Assembly: GCF_040807025.1 (NCBI RefSeq)
Contig: NC_090942.1
Coordinates: 38,952,911-39,016,910, forward strand
Reading direction: 5' to 3'
DNA length: 64,000 nucleotides
DNA from: Struthio camelus
Taxonomy: Eukaryota > Chordata > Aves > Struthioniformes > Struthionidae
Positions 1-59,091 of this stretch are shown here, piece by piece (the stretch's first letter is position 1; each line of letters begins with the position of its first letter). Made by a program: the position numbers and the translations under genes. The notes beneath the pieces are model-generated. The model worked only from the letters and a program-made list of their open reading frames with translations. It had not been told where the DNA came from and made no database searches.

Positions 1-3000
1 TATTGGGTAACCTTTGTTTTTTCCTACTTTGTTTATTTTTTCCCAGGAACTTTTCAGAAAGAAAAGTTAGGTGGGGAATCCTGTCTCCACAGTTGATGGA
101 AAGGAATATGCTAGAGGAGCTTTTCCTCTGTTGCTCAGAGGGTATATTACCTGGCGTGCTATGAATCCCTGATTCTTCAGGTATGCAAAGGTTATTTTCC
201 TCTTCTACACACATCTGGAACACAACTGTCTCCATTTCAAGTGAAGTCATGGCACAGACAAGAGGAGAGTTCACACCACCTACCAATCCCTGTGCAGTGA
301 GGTTGAAAAGCAGAAAATCGCCCTCTTCCACCTTCGTCATAAATGTACATATCGTTCCTCCAATTATTTCCTCTAGGAGTCCTTGTAAGAACAGTTCTGC
401 ACCATCCTATAAATCTTCACAGCTCATATGGGATTAAGCTGCCATTTCAATATTTTCCTCTTCATTTGTTGTGTGTTTTGCTATTACTATGTTCTACTGT
501 TCCCTCTGCTCTCTTCTGTTTCTTCTACCGTCCTTATTTCTTTATGACACTTTTCCCATTTCTACTGTGTCTTCTCCCGGTTTTACTTCTATGTGTGTTT
601 TTTTTTCTTTTTATGCTCCTTTTCCATGTGAAAAGAGAGATGTTCCACTCTCAAGCCCAATTCCAGTCATAGATCTGGCAGAAACCATTGTTCTTGTCTG
701 GCTGCGCAGGGAAAGGACTAGGATTTTGCTGCTGTGAGGATTTCCCATAAGTAATACTGGTGCTGATCTAACGGTTTACAGTTAAAGGACTGCAGTTCTA
801 ATGCAAGTTCAGCAAGGTGAACGCCATCATTTTTTTTGCGGGGTGGGGATCAGGTACAATAATCAAAGGGTGGCTTGTCAGATGAGTCTCCACTCTGAGA
901 AGTTAGATAAAAATCTTTGGCCAGGATGCTACATGGGCTCTCTGGACTTGAAAGATCCAGCTTTCATATGAAGTCTGGCACAGAAGAGGAGAAGCAGAAC
1001 TCTGGCCTGTAATGACCACCTGGCATTAGGAACAAAAGGCTCTGTAAGTGGAGGACGTTATTGCAGAGCCAGGACATCAGTTCCTGCATAACCCTAGTTT
1101 CATTCTCCGATCAAGATGCTCAACAATTTTGGCAAAGGAGACTAGCTCTGAAGAATGCTTTACTTTGCTTAAATTTGGGTCAACCAGAGAGTAGTAGGGG
1201 GAGAAAGTGTAGTGTGGTTACAGCCACATTTTTCTGAGTAAAGGACAGACACCTTAGGTGACTTCCAGAATGGTGTGACCTGGTCCTCTCTGCCATGCTC
1301 TACCCTCAAACAGTGGGAGCAGCAGTTCCCTGCCAAGGAACCAGGCGTACGTTGGTGTCTGCTTCAGCGCCTTTTGAAGGATGAACGTGGCCTACTGTTG
1401 GGGTTGCTGCAGTATCATGTCCCATAAAGTAGAAGCTAAAGCAATGGTGCAGAAATCATTGGCAAGATGGTTTGGGGAGGACAGGTAAGCAGCGGCAAAG
1501 GAACATTTTCAGTACAACACTCTCGCAGAGCGCACATCAGTGCAATGACATGTGGCTACAACAGGAGTGTGTGGTAGACTATAGACTCCCATGATGCGTG
1601 GACAAAAAAAGCTTTGGGTAGGGCAGGACCAAACTGCCTTTAGAACAGAGATGTGGATAGCTTACCTTTAGGCCAAAAATTAAACATTGTGAACATTTCC
1701 TAAATGAACTTGATTTTTATGAGAGAAAACAAAGCTATAGAAATGCAGCATGTACTTGGAGTGGAACATGGTAGTCCTCAGGGTCAGTGGGACTTTGTTG
1801 CCATTGTCTGTGACCGGTTCTTAGGATGTTTGTTTTCCTGATGGGAGAAAATGTGTGTGTGTGTGGAGTTATTGACACTGAACTTAATTGCAGAGGAGCT
1901 TCAGGAGGTCTTTTAAAGATGCCTGACCCACCACTCTGAGTACTACCAACAAAGGATTGATTCAAGTTGAGAGCAGGAGAGACCGATACGTTTGTGGTAG
2001 TCTATGCTGCTGAGATGTGCAAGAGATTTCTGTAGGTACCTGGGTTTTGTAAGGGCTGCTGGCTTCCTGCCTATGTATCTTGCATGCAGTTCAGATGGGA
2101 GGTGATGAAGGCAAGTGTAACTTCAAGAGAGAGGGAATGCCTTCTCTTATGTTTGTACAGTGCCAGGTATAAGAGAGCAATGAAACTAGGTGAGGTCTCT
2201 AAGTGCTAAAGTAGCATAGATAGTTATGCTAATAATTCTACTTTGGAACACACTAAATTTAGTGCTTTGCAAAAGCCTAATGACATGCACAGAAGGCAGA
2301 ATGGTGGGCCTATTCTGAACGTCTCTGATTTCACTGATTTAAGTTCAATTATTTTTCTCTATAGTCTATTGCATGTCTTTATACTCTGTTTACTCATTGA
2401 ATAAACTGAAATAAGAGCTTTGAGGCACAAGAGATGAATCACACCATTAACCTTAAAATAAAAATGTAAAAAATAAACTTAATTTATTCTGTTTCATGAA
2501 TGATGGCTCCTTTTTTTAAACCTTGTTAGATGAATGAAATAAACGTAAATCTTCAAGGCATTTTAGCATTGGATCAAAGTCAGGGATAGAATTGTAAACA
2601 GTGAGCTCTTTGTGGCTACGTCTATGCTCAGTGCTCTTTAGGTTGCTGCCAGATACTGCCTGTCAAGGTCCCAAGCTAGAGTGCCATGTTTACACCCATA
2701 TTAAAAGCTGCTCAGGACCTCACAACCCACCCCCCACCAAAACTCAGGTGTTTTCAACATGTCTACATCCTACATGGTGCTCACAGGTATTGTCCTCGAG
2801 GAACAGAGGTACAGGAATGTAAGAAATGAGGCATCTCCAGATTTGCAGAGTTCTGTTGATTTCAGATAGACAAGATCCCTTCCCCTGTAGTTAAGGATGC
2901 ATCTTTAGTTTTTATCATTCCTTAGTCCTTGACAGCAAGCATCTGGAACGGGTACCTAATGGTAGGAAAGTAGTTGCCTGAAAGCCAGAACAGTGTGTAT

Positions 3001-6000
3001 TGCCACGCCATTTTGCCATTTTGGCCACGAGCATGCTGGAAGGGCACCATATGTGTGTAGCGGTCTCTCTGTCAATTCTGGCTTGCAAATATCTGTTATA
3101 CCTAGACGGAGTTTCTGAATGTTAAGAGTAGTCAAACAATATGAAAATACACTCTGCTAGACCACTAAGGTTAGCTTCACTTCCTTCCATTTCAAATTTA
3201 AATGAAATACTCTGGAAGTAATCTACTGTAATGTTTTAGAGAATGAATTAAAAGACTGATTTGTCATCCATTTTAATTATCAATTACAGCATCCGCTGCT
3301 CTCGTAGCAACAATTACGCTGAGATGCAGGATAACAGCGCAGGAAGGTTTCAAGGATCAACAACTGATTGACGTGTTGATACTGCCCTATTTATGAGATC
3401 TACCCTTTCTTTCTGAATAGCTTCAGAGTGGGCCTCCCAACCATTCTTTTGCTTTCAGGGGTTCATACATCAGCCTCTGCTGCAACTGCAATGTTTCTGG
3501 TATCGTTCCACAAAAGAGGCTGAAAGGTAAAAACTGACTACCATAATAAGCATCAGGTTTTAGCCACTATTCTTCCCCTATTTTAATCCTAAAGCCCTTG
3601 TATCTATGTTTGTCTGTTTGTTTGTTTTTCTAGGAGCTTTTTTCCTTCTTATTTCTTTGTAAGACCCTGTCATGAAAACTCCTGTCTTATAACAACTGGT
3701 GTTCTTTAAGCTCAGTTCCTGGGGAGATGGACAGCTCAGATTCATATTTTAAAATAAATATACCTAATCATTCTAGTTCCTGAGAAAAGTATTGAACATG
3801 CAAAGCAAATTTTAACTAAAAGCTTCAATGTGAATAAACTCCCCATACGTATTTTTAAATAAATACATTTTTAAGCAAGTCTTAAAGGTTTGCAGTTCTT
3901 ATTTGTGTTTTTTTTTTTTTTCAATATATGGAGTCAGCTGTATTGCTTATAATGGTCCCATTCCAGAGCCCAGCTCATAATAAAATGAGCCAAGAATTAT
4001 ATACCCGGAATAAGGATGAATACCTAGTTGAGAACTTACTACTCTGTGGACCAGTATAAGTTATATCAAAGGCAAAGTATTAACTGTAGGATGGGATTAT
4101 ATTGCCTCAGGAAGCCTCACACTTATGAAATAAGCTTGTTTGCTTTTAAGGACAAGAGCACAGTCATAGTAGGTTATCACTCCAGTGTGTGGGAGTGAAA
4201 CTACTGTGGGACACTTAGGCAAGAACTGTAATCTGGAAACACATTGCCTTTTTGCAGGATGTGGGGTATCTAACACACTGTGCTCACACTGTTGCAATAT
4301 GCTGCAGGGGAATTCAAGCAGTTCAGCACCAAAGGGGAAATACGAGCATAAGACACCTCGCCTCTTTGCTAGAAATAGGCAGCAACGCTAAGACTAGAGA
4401 TGGTGTAAGCCTTTCAAACATTAATGGGATGCGCTCAGGAAAAGATGCATTAGCAAAACACACCGCCTTAGCTGTAGAATGGGATGGTCAATCCTCTAAC
4501 AAAAGATAATATGATTCCATTTACAGCACTGTTATATTTAACAAAGATGGCTTCACCATCATTACTAAAACTTGCGTGGATGTTTTAAGGAGGAGATACA
4601 AGAATTTAGAACAGAGATGTGGAAGTGAGCCTGTCTACACAGAACTAGTATGGTGGCAGCAATTGTAACATTTGGAAATTAGTTGTCTTAGTAAAAAGAC
4701 AGTTTAGTTTTACAGTTTTTTTAGTTTAGTTCTATAAGCATAAAGTCCTTTCATGTTCATCATGTAGTATTTGAAACAACTGGATAAAACTGAATAAATA
4801 TACTTACGAATAGGTTAATACAGTTTGTTTTCATAGTGAAGAGTGATTTCTCCCTCCACATGCTGTCTTAAGAGTAACTATACTAGTTCCTGGAGTTCTG
4901 TGATTTGTATCTCACCTTTCATTCAAAAAAAAGAAGAAAAAGCACATTCCTACTCTGCATGGTGATCCAAGAGAATATGAATGTGATTTGAGTGTACCTT
5001 AAGACTCAAAAATCAAAAGGTAAATAGAAAGACACCTGCATTTATAATATTATGAGTTTTACAAGAGGTTTATATTTCTTTTAGATGTGACTCATGATTT
5101 CTAAATGCTTCAGTTAGGCAACAGTGAGTAGTACTGGGAATCAGTTGCATTAGTTGCTAGAGAAAGTTGCAGTAACAGACATTTTAATCCCAGAGAGACT
5201 ATCATTCATAGACTCTAAGTACTTTCAAAAATATATAAACAAACTTGCAATCAGGAAAGAAAGATAAAAGAGGTATTAAGATACTGCTTGAAATCCCAGT
5301 CCCAGTGAGGTCAATAGAAGTAGGACTGGTAACTTCCAGAGGAACACAATTTCACCCAGTGGTAGAACTAGAAGTTTCCTTGGAACGCCAGTCCTTTAAG
5401 GATGAGAGGTGAAATATAAAACACAATATCTTGTTCAAAAATCAATAGCCAGTTTTTCCTGATGAACAACAGTCTCTACAGCTAAGTTTAACCAGAATCT
5501 CCTTTCAGTAACTTCTTAAAAATCTCCTATCTGGATATACTGATACTAATATATGATATGAAATAAATGGGGAAATTTTGGGTTGATAGTGGAACTATCC
5601 TAAGTTCAGTATCAACCACAAGTCATATTTTAAAACATTTCAAAATATTTTGGCACACAGAGATTTTAAAGCATGACTCGGAATATACAGACTTTTCGTT
5701 AGCTGTTCTGTGCATCTACATGCTATAGTTTCAAAGTGATTCATTTATTAACAATTCATAGTATTTACTTTCTTCCTGCTGCTAATTAAACAAGTTTCTA
5801 AACTAAATGATGCCATTGCTGTAACAAACAGATGGAACATACGAGTTGTATTGGTAAGATCATAGATGGTACACCTCTTTTAGGACAGCATACATTCTTC
5901 TAATGATAGGAGGGTAACAAAGCAGGTGTTAGCCAGAAGTGCACTTGTCGTAAGGATATTGGATGTGGGACTGACTGCTGCTGGTTTGGCCAGTGTCATA

Positions 6001-7480
6001 GGTAGCCTGAGGTAAGCACTGAGCTTTGAGGGGGCATGTTGTCTTTGCTGTATTTCAGCTTGCTGGTGGAAGGTGTGGGTTGCTTCTCCCTAAAGAGGAG
6101 TGGAATATTGGAAGCATGTCTCATGGCATTTGGGAACCAGCTAGCTTCTTATAGATTGGGTGGCAGGTCAGAGTGGGTGCATTTACGCGACTGGTTTAAT
6201 GCACAATGGAGTTTATTTTGAGTGTAATCTTACACTCGAGGTTCTGTGTATTGCACTTATGCACAATACTGCTGCACGTGAAATGGTTCCTCTCCCAGTG
6301 AAACAAGTATGAAGTTGTGCACAGTGTTGCCATGTAGAGCAACCTAGTAATGCAGAACCTTATATAGTGTTTTTCAGCCTCAAAAGTTATGTTAAAGGAG
6401 GCCTAGATGAACAATAGGATTGGTTCTGCATTTCCTGGTGTGGCTGGTCAGGAATGGGGAACGAGATGCAGGAATTAATCATCACCATTCATCATCATCA
6501 TCATCACCATCATTATGAAAGATGGCTTCAAGTCACTCTTCTAGCTCTGCAGACTGGCTTGATCTTCAGCCTGTAACTGCCTCATAGCTCCTCTACCGCC
6601 TCCTCTGCAAATGCTCCTCAGGAACTGAGATTAGCAGCTTCAGTTTTGAGATTAGCAGGGCACATCAGCACTATCCTCACAGGAGCAGACTGTGTGAGGG
6701 AAATGTGGAACTGTTCTTGTGGCTGGATCTTGTTCTTGGATCATTTCTGCACGCAGTTAGACAGCCAGGCAGAGGTAGGTCAAAATGGAAACTCAGCCTC
6801 CTGCATTTATGACAAGTCGTAGGTAAACCCAGGGTTTTGTCACTACGGATGGGTAGATAGAGACCCACAGAGGTCAAAAGGAGATTTTGAAGCCTCCACG
6901 TGAGGCCTGTCAGTGCTGCAGCCAAAGGGGCAATCCAAAAGAGCTACTACATGTCTGACGTTCAGAGAAGTGCCCGTATGCCGTATCTTTGTATTGGCAC
7001 AAATATTTTGACAAACATACACGTTTGTGTATATAGATAAACAGATAGTTTGAACTGTAATATATTTGAAAGAGTATACTATTCCAAAGAAAAGAGCAAA
7101 ACGCACCTGGGCAGTTGTAAAGTTAGAGAGAGTAATGCTCAGCAATTGAGACTCAAGAGGCAGTTTCTCAGAGCATTCACTTCTTCACACTTCATCTGCC
7201 TCCTCACAGCTGTGCTGTCGTGATGCCGGACTTCTGAGTAAGAAAAGTTCACGGAGTGCATCCGCAGAAATGAGCAAACAAAACAAAAATGGCCCCAGAA
7301 AGGTGTGCCGACGGGCTCTTCTTCGGATTTCTTTAGCCATTACTAGGCTACATTTGTATCCTTACATGGTGTTAAAAGACTTCTAGTAGTCGGTCTCGTT
7401 CACTACCGTTTAACACAAAAGGATTTTTAGTCAGACGTTCAGCTAGCAATTTAAGGTATGTTTACTGGTGTGACTGTTCT
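1..7480. other. Intergenic DNA upstream of LEMD3, no supported gene
   Basis: No conserved protein segment, splice-linked exon set or RNA gene is recognisable on either strand. All open frames are about 100 codons or shorter and look like chance. The first 700 bases are pyrimidine-rich on the plus strand around 430-620, which creates hydrophobic-looking spurious frames. A short CAT repeat lies at 6478-6514, and small TG and AT runs are scattered. In mammals the next gene upstream is WIF1, read in the opposite direction. I see neither a CpG island nor a signal-peptide exon that would mark its start here. Confidence 0.7.
6478..6514. repeat. CAT/ATC trinucleotide microsatellite
   Basis: About twelve imperfect ATC/CAT units, interrupted by ACC and TTC variants. 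Directly visible simple repeat in intergenic DNA. Confidence 0.9.
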
Positions 7481-7529
7481 AGACTAGATCCGCACTTGCA
7501 ACTGAAAAAGCGACTGCCAATAACCCTCG

Positions 7530-8111
7530 GCTCCTCTCGGTCTGGCACCTGCGATTTCCCTGACCCCCCGGCGAAAACGTCGCTCACAAGCCGGGGGCAC
7601 AGTTTTGGGGGTCACGGCCAGCAAGCCCTCCGGGGGGGGACGACCTCCTCGCCTCTACCCTGCCCCCGCCCCCGCCGCGGGGGCCGGATCTCCGCTCCGG
7701 TCCCCCTCTCAAATCCTAGCGGGAAGCCCTTTACACTACCGGGGGTAGGGAGGGGTGAGGGGGACACCGGGGCCGTCGCCCGCCTCTGGCGGCGCCGGCC
7801 AGGCAGCGCTGACGGGCAGAGCAGGGCGGTGCCTCCCTCACGGGCGGCTCCAGGCGCCGCGCGCGCCAGCGCCACCTCCCCCCGCCGGCGAGGCAGCCGT
7901 TAACGGGCGGCGGGGGAGCGGGGGAGGGGCGGCCGGCGCCGCGCTGCCCCGCCCCCCGCCCCGTCTGGCCGGAGTCCCCCGGCGGGCGGCGCCTGCGGGG
8001 TGACAGACAGGTCTAGGCCACAGCCGAGTGCGCACGCGTCAGTTCCGGCGGGGAGCGCGGCGCGGCGCGGCGCGTGGGTAGGAAACGCCGCGGCGGCGGG
8101 GCGAGCGGAAA
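7530..8111 (+). promoter_or_regulatory. LEMD3: CpG-island promoter and 5' UTR of LEMD3
   Basis: The base composition switches abruptly from AT-rich to very GC- and CpG-rich near 7500 and stays so to about 9230, covering the start codon. No TATA box is evident. Visible candidate sites are a GC box GGGGCGG at 7926-7932, a C-rich Sp1/KLF-like block CCCCGCCCCCCGCCCC at 7947-7962, an NRF1-like TGCGCACGCG at 8029-8038 and an ETS-like TTCCGG at about 8043-8048. The last two lie 65-85 bases before the ATG, typical of housekeeping promoters. The transcription start cannot be placed from sequence alone. The site calls are motif matches, not evidence of binding. Confidence 0.75.
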
Positions 8112-55878
<47,767 letters not shown>

Positions 55879-57490
55879 GAAGACTTTCTACAACTGCTAG
55901 GACTGTTACTGCAACAGGAAAATTCCTGTTTGGCTGCCGTCTTCCTTTTTTAGTGCTTTTTGTATGTGATACTTTAATGGATTAAATAAAAGTTTTGAAC
56001 GTTCCAGAAATCTTGTTTCCAAAGGGACTTAGCAATGAGGCAGTAATACTGAGCTGATGAAAAAAAAATTGCTTCAGGAAGTTTGGGGGGAGGGAGGGCT
56101 ATACTAAATCAATGCATTTAAGTTTTGCATGAGAAATACCGAATTCATTAAACATTTTCAGATGTGGTAACTGTATTTTTGCACCAAGAAGTGTTTTTGA
56201 TAATACAAAAGCATGGAGAAAAGACAACTTCCTGTATTTCCATAGTTTCCTGTGAAATAATCTTGTGGGTATTTTGTAACAACCAACCTACAGTTCCTGA
56301 TGGTGAGTAACTTAAAAATATTTTTTTCAGTCAATATTAGGGTTTTGTTGCTGTAAAAGAATCATTTGCTGCAGCTAAGATATGGGGAAGTTAACCTGGC
56401 ATTAGTGGTTGCATATAAGTGTGAGGGGGAAAACAAGCTGAATGTGGATATATACTGGGTTTTGTATATAAATTGTAAACGCTGGTGGTGGCAAAAATGG
56501 CTGTGTTATGTGAGGATGTCTGCATAGAAGCAGTGAACAAGCTTCCAATTTTATTCAAAACCTAATGTTTTATATGGTTTTGGCTGTACCATGACAAGAG
56601 GCCAAACACCTTAAAGTGTTAGATACAAGTTAAATATCTTTTATAGGTTTTATATTAAAATACCTGACTATGATTTTGTGTGAAAGGTCTGATACCAATT
56701 GTAATGAATTCAAATTTGTGAGCAATAAAGAAGCAATTGGCAGATACTGGAAAAATATTTTGTGAAAAGCTGTATTTATTATTACAATTGCCAGGGCTGT
56801 GACAAAATACCATTGGGATTAAATGACTTTCCCAATACATTTATAACTCGTTTTAATTAACCAATTACCTTTTAAAACTTTAACAGGTACATGCTTTCTT
56901 GCAACAATTTTGGCTGATGCAAACTAGAAATAATAGCAGATGTTCAGCTGACAGTAACTCTTGTGATTCCAAGCCTGTAAATTTATTAACATTTACCCAG
57001 TAACTACAAAATTGTTGCTGAAAAGTTTAGTTGCAAATCTTAGACTATTGGCTTTACTAATGCCCACTCCTACAACACAATTTTAACTAATTATCCAGCT
57101 GAATATTCCATAGGTGGTGAGACTGAAAGTGCACCAGTTCAATACATTTTATTGAAATTCACTTTATTTTGTAGATATGATGGATTTGCAGCATGAACTT
57201 GCACAAAAAATGCACGTTTTTCTTATGGTTAAGTAAACATGATGCACACTATTCTGCAACAGAAAATCCTATTGTGCCTTACCTTTGTGCTTTTGTGGGC
57301 ACCATGTTTATTATTGGAGAGTTTGCTAACCGAAAAATTTTAAATTCTCAGTTTTATGTCTCAGATGCTAATGAATGAGTATATATAATATATAATCAGC
57401 CATGCAGAATTCTACTTACCAAGAACAAGTACATATTTTTGATGGGTGAGTAGATTTTGTGCCAGGTCTGGTAGATTTTGATGAGTTTTA

Positions 57491-57541
57491 CTATATACAT
57501 ATATGTATAATATACATGTATATGTATTATATATGTATATA
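57491..57541 (+). repeat. AT-rich inverted repeat within the 3' UTR
   Basis: A left arm beginning ATATACATATAT pairs perfectly over 12 bases with the matching right arm. The centre ATACATGTAT is itself palindromic. In RNA this would be a weak but long AU hairpin. Confidence 0.75.
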
Positions 57542-57913
57542 AACTAATTTTGTTGTATTTGATGTGCACCATAGTGATTTGTTAACCTGACCTTAGTGAC
57601 CCCATCTTGTGACCTGTTGCAAGAGTGAATGTAAAAATAGTTGTGGCATTTTAAAAGGTCGCCTTTTGATGCAGATGCATCTTTCTTGCTTCTAAAATAT
57701 ATTTCTTGTAAACACTGTACATTTTATTATTGTAATATGACTATTATGCAGCTTATTTTACCTAAAAACTGTTAAGTTGACCAATATCCCTTCCTGCAAG
57801 ACAGATGGGAATGTGTATAATACTCTAAACATTTGAGGAAAAATCAGATGTTTGATGTAATTTGTCACCCTGTCATGTAAAAACAAACAAAAAAAAAACC
57901 AAAAAACACTGAA

Positions 57914-57919
57914 ATTAAA
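57914..57919 (+). terminator. LEMD3: Probable distal LEMD3 poly(A) signal ATTAAA
   Basis: Common variant hexamer about 2.04 kb after the stop codon, followed within 40 bases by GGTTTTTATATGTGTTT-like sequence that fits a downstream U/GU element. Its position suits the expected mRNA length. Confidence 0.5.
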
Positions 57920-57940
57920 GGTTTATTAGGGGTTTTTATA

Positions 57941-58560
57941 TGTGTTTCACCTTCTAGATTTTTTTTTTTTTACTTGAATACTTGCTTTCATCCAGGGGTG
58001 AGGGGAAAGAGTGATCTTCATCATAGCCACCTTGTTAGGATTTAACATTGGAATAGGTGGTACTTTGATTTAAAAAATGCAAAACGGAGCTTAAGTGGTG
58101 TGTCAGCCTGAAACTTGGGAGTATAAATACTTGGCATTTCTAATGCCCAGATCAAAAATACCTTGATTTTAAAGTCCAGAGGAGGCCACAGCTCTTGACC
58201 CATTGAAAGAGGGAGGTGAAGAATCCTTCCCTTGTGTTTTGAGCTTGTTAACTTGTATTTTGAGATAAAGCATTTGATGAGAAAGGCTCTCTGTGATAGA
58301 ATGGGTAGGAGGACTACTTTCCATAGAAAACATAGTAGTGGTGTAATGACAGAACTACTACTGTGTTTTGGATGGTTTTAATGATGATTCTTACTGAAGG
58401 GCTGCAGGTGGGAGTACCAAAGCATGATGCATGAGACTTTTAATGGTATTTTGTCTAGCTCGATTTTAGCCCTTTGGCTGGGGGGGGGGGGAGGGGAGAG
58501 GGAGGAAGAATTTCACAGGAAGTGAGGCTCTTTCTGAGGATGTTTCAGCGCCTGTCTCCA
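57941..58560. other. Short intergenic gap between LEMD3 and MSRB3
   Basis: About 0.6 kb of AT-rich sequence with a T run at 57959-57972 and a G run near 58480-58491. No gene seen. The two genes are read in the same direction. Confidence 0.65.
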
Positions 58561-59021
58561 GCTAATGCGTGTTCCGCTGATGACTTAGCGCAGCCGCTCG
58601 CTCTTCTGGCCCCGAGTGGGAGTGGGCCCCGGGCGGCCTCGCCGCTGTCGGCGCAGTCAGGCAACGGGAGCCGGAAGGCGCCCTGCCTCGCTCCAGCTCT
58701 CGTGCCTCGCTTTTCTCGCCCCCTCCCTTTTAAATGTTAAAGGGACGAATCGTTTAAACTCGCTTTCATTCAAGGCAAAGGGCCAATGATGAGCTCAGGG
58801 GCCTTAAACGCGGCGCCGGGGCCGGGGCCCCTGCCCGCCTCCCCCCGCTGCCCGGCCGGGGCCGCCCCGCGCTCCCGGCTCTATGCTCATATTTGGCGTT
58901 GCCTGCCGGTGCCCAGGAATTTCCCGTCATGCCTCCCTCGCCGCCGGGGCCCGTCACTGCCATCCCGGGGGGGGGGGGGGGGGGCCGCCGCGGCCGCTCG
59001 CTCCCTCGGGCCTCCCTCCCC
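58561..59021 (+). promoter_or_regulatory. MSRB3: CpG-island promoter and 5' UTR of MSRB3
   Basis: CpG density rises sharply near 58560 and continues to about 59660, covering the signal-peptide exon. No TATA box is evident. An antioxidant-response-like core TGACTTAGC (TGACNNNGC type) lies at 58581-58589. Upstream ATGs occur at 58786, 58789, 58883 and 58929. Only the last is in frame with the main start. The transcription start cannot be placed. Confidence 0.65.
58967..58984 (+). repeat. 18-base guanine homopolymer just upstream of the MSRB3 start
   Basis: Uninterrupted G run 37 bases before ATG 59022. It can form a G-quadruplex in DNA or in the 5' leader RNA. If the upstream ATG at 58929 is used, it is coding and gives most of a six-Gly tract. 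Confidence 0.9.
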
Positions 59022-59091
59022 ATGCGCGCTGCTGCGCCGCCGCTGCTGCTCCTCTCCGCGCTCTTCCTGGCGGCCGCCGCAGGAGCCGCAG
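59022..59091 (+). CDS. MSRB3: MSRB3 exon 1: signal peptide (partial gene)
   Basis: MSRB3 reduces methionine-R-sulfoxide in proteins of the ER and, in some isoforms, mitochondria. This exon encodes MRAAAPPLLLLSALFLAAAA then GAA. The layout is a classic signal peptide: one Arg, a Leu-rich core and small residues at the end. It stops in phase 1 at G|gtagga, which suits the mammalian gene, where an ER signal exon joins the shared GSCRDKK exon. The ATG has C at -3, a weak context. An in-frame ATG at 58929 with G at -3 would add 31 residues. The assignment rests on position after LEMD3, the CpG island and the signal peptide, because no catalytic exon is in the window. Confidence 0.68.

Larger units (their letters stand above)
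55879..57940 (+). other. LEMD3: LEMD3 3' UTR (probable extent)
   Basis: AT-rich with no coding potential. Poly(A) signal candidates are AATAAA at 55985-55990, AATAAA at 56724-56729 and ATTAAA at 57914-57919. The last is followed by a T/GT-rich stretch typical of a cleavage region. Using it would give a UTR of about 2 kb, similar to the human mRNA. Two Pumilio-type UGUAUAUA elements occur at 56463-56470 and 57534-57541. The true 3' end needs transcript data. Confidence 0.65.

Noticed and set aside
343-672. 109-codon Phe/Leu-rich frame near the window start
   Set aside because: Produced by a polypyrimidine stretch, so the hydrophobicity is compositional and no gene is indicated.
1-7145. First exon of WIF1, the upstream neighbour in mammals
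   Set aside because: No CpG island or WIF-domain/signal-peptide sequence was found on the minus strand in this stretch.
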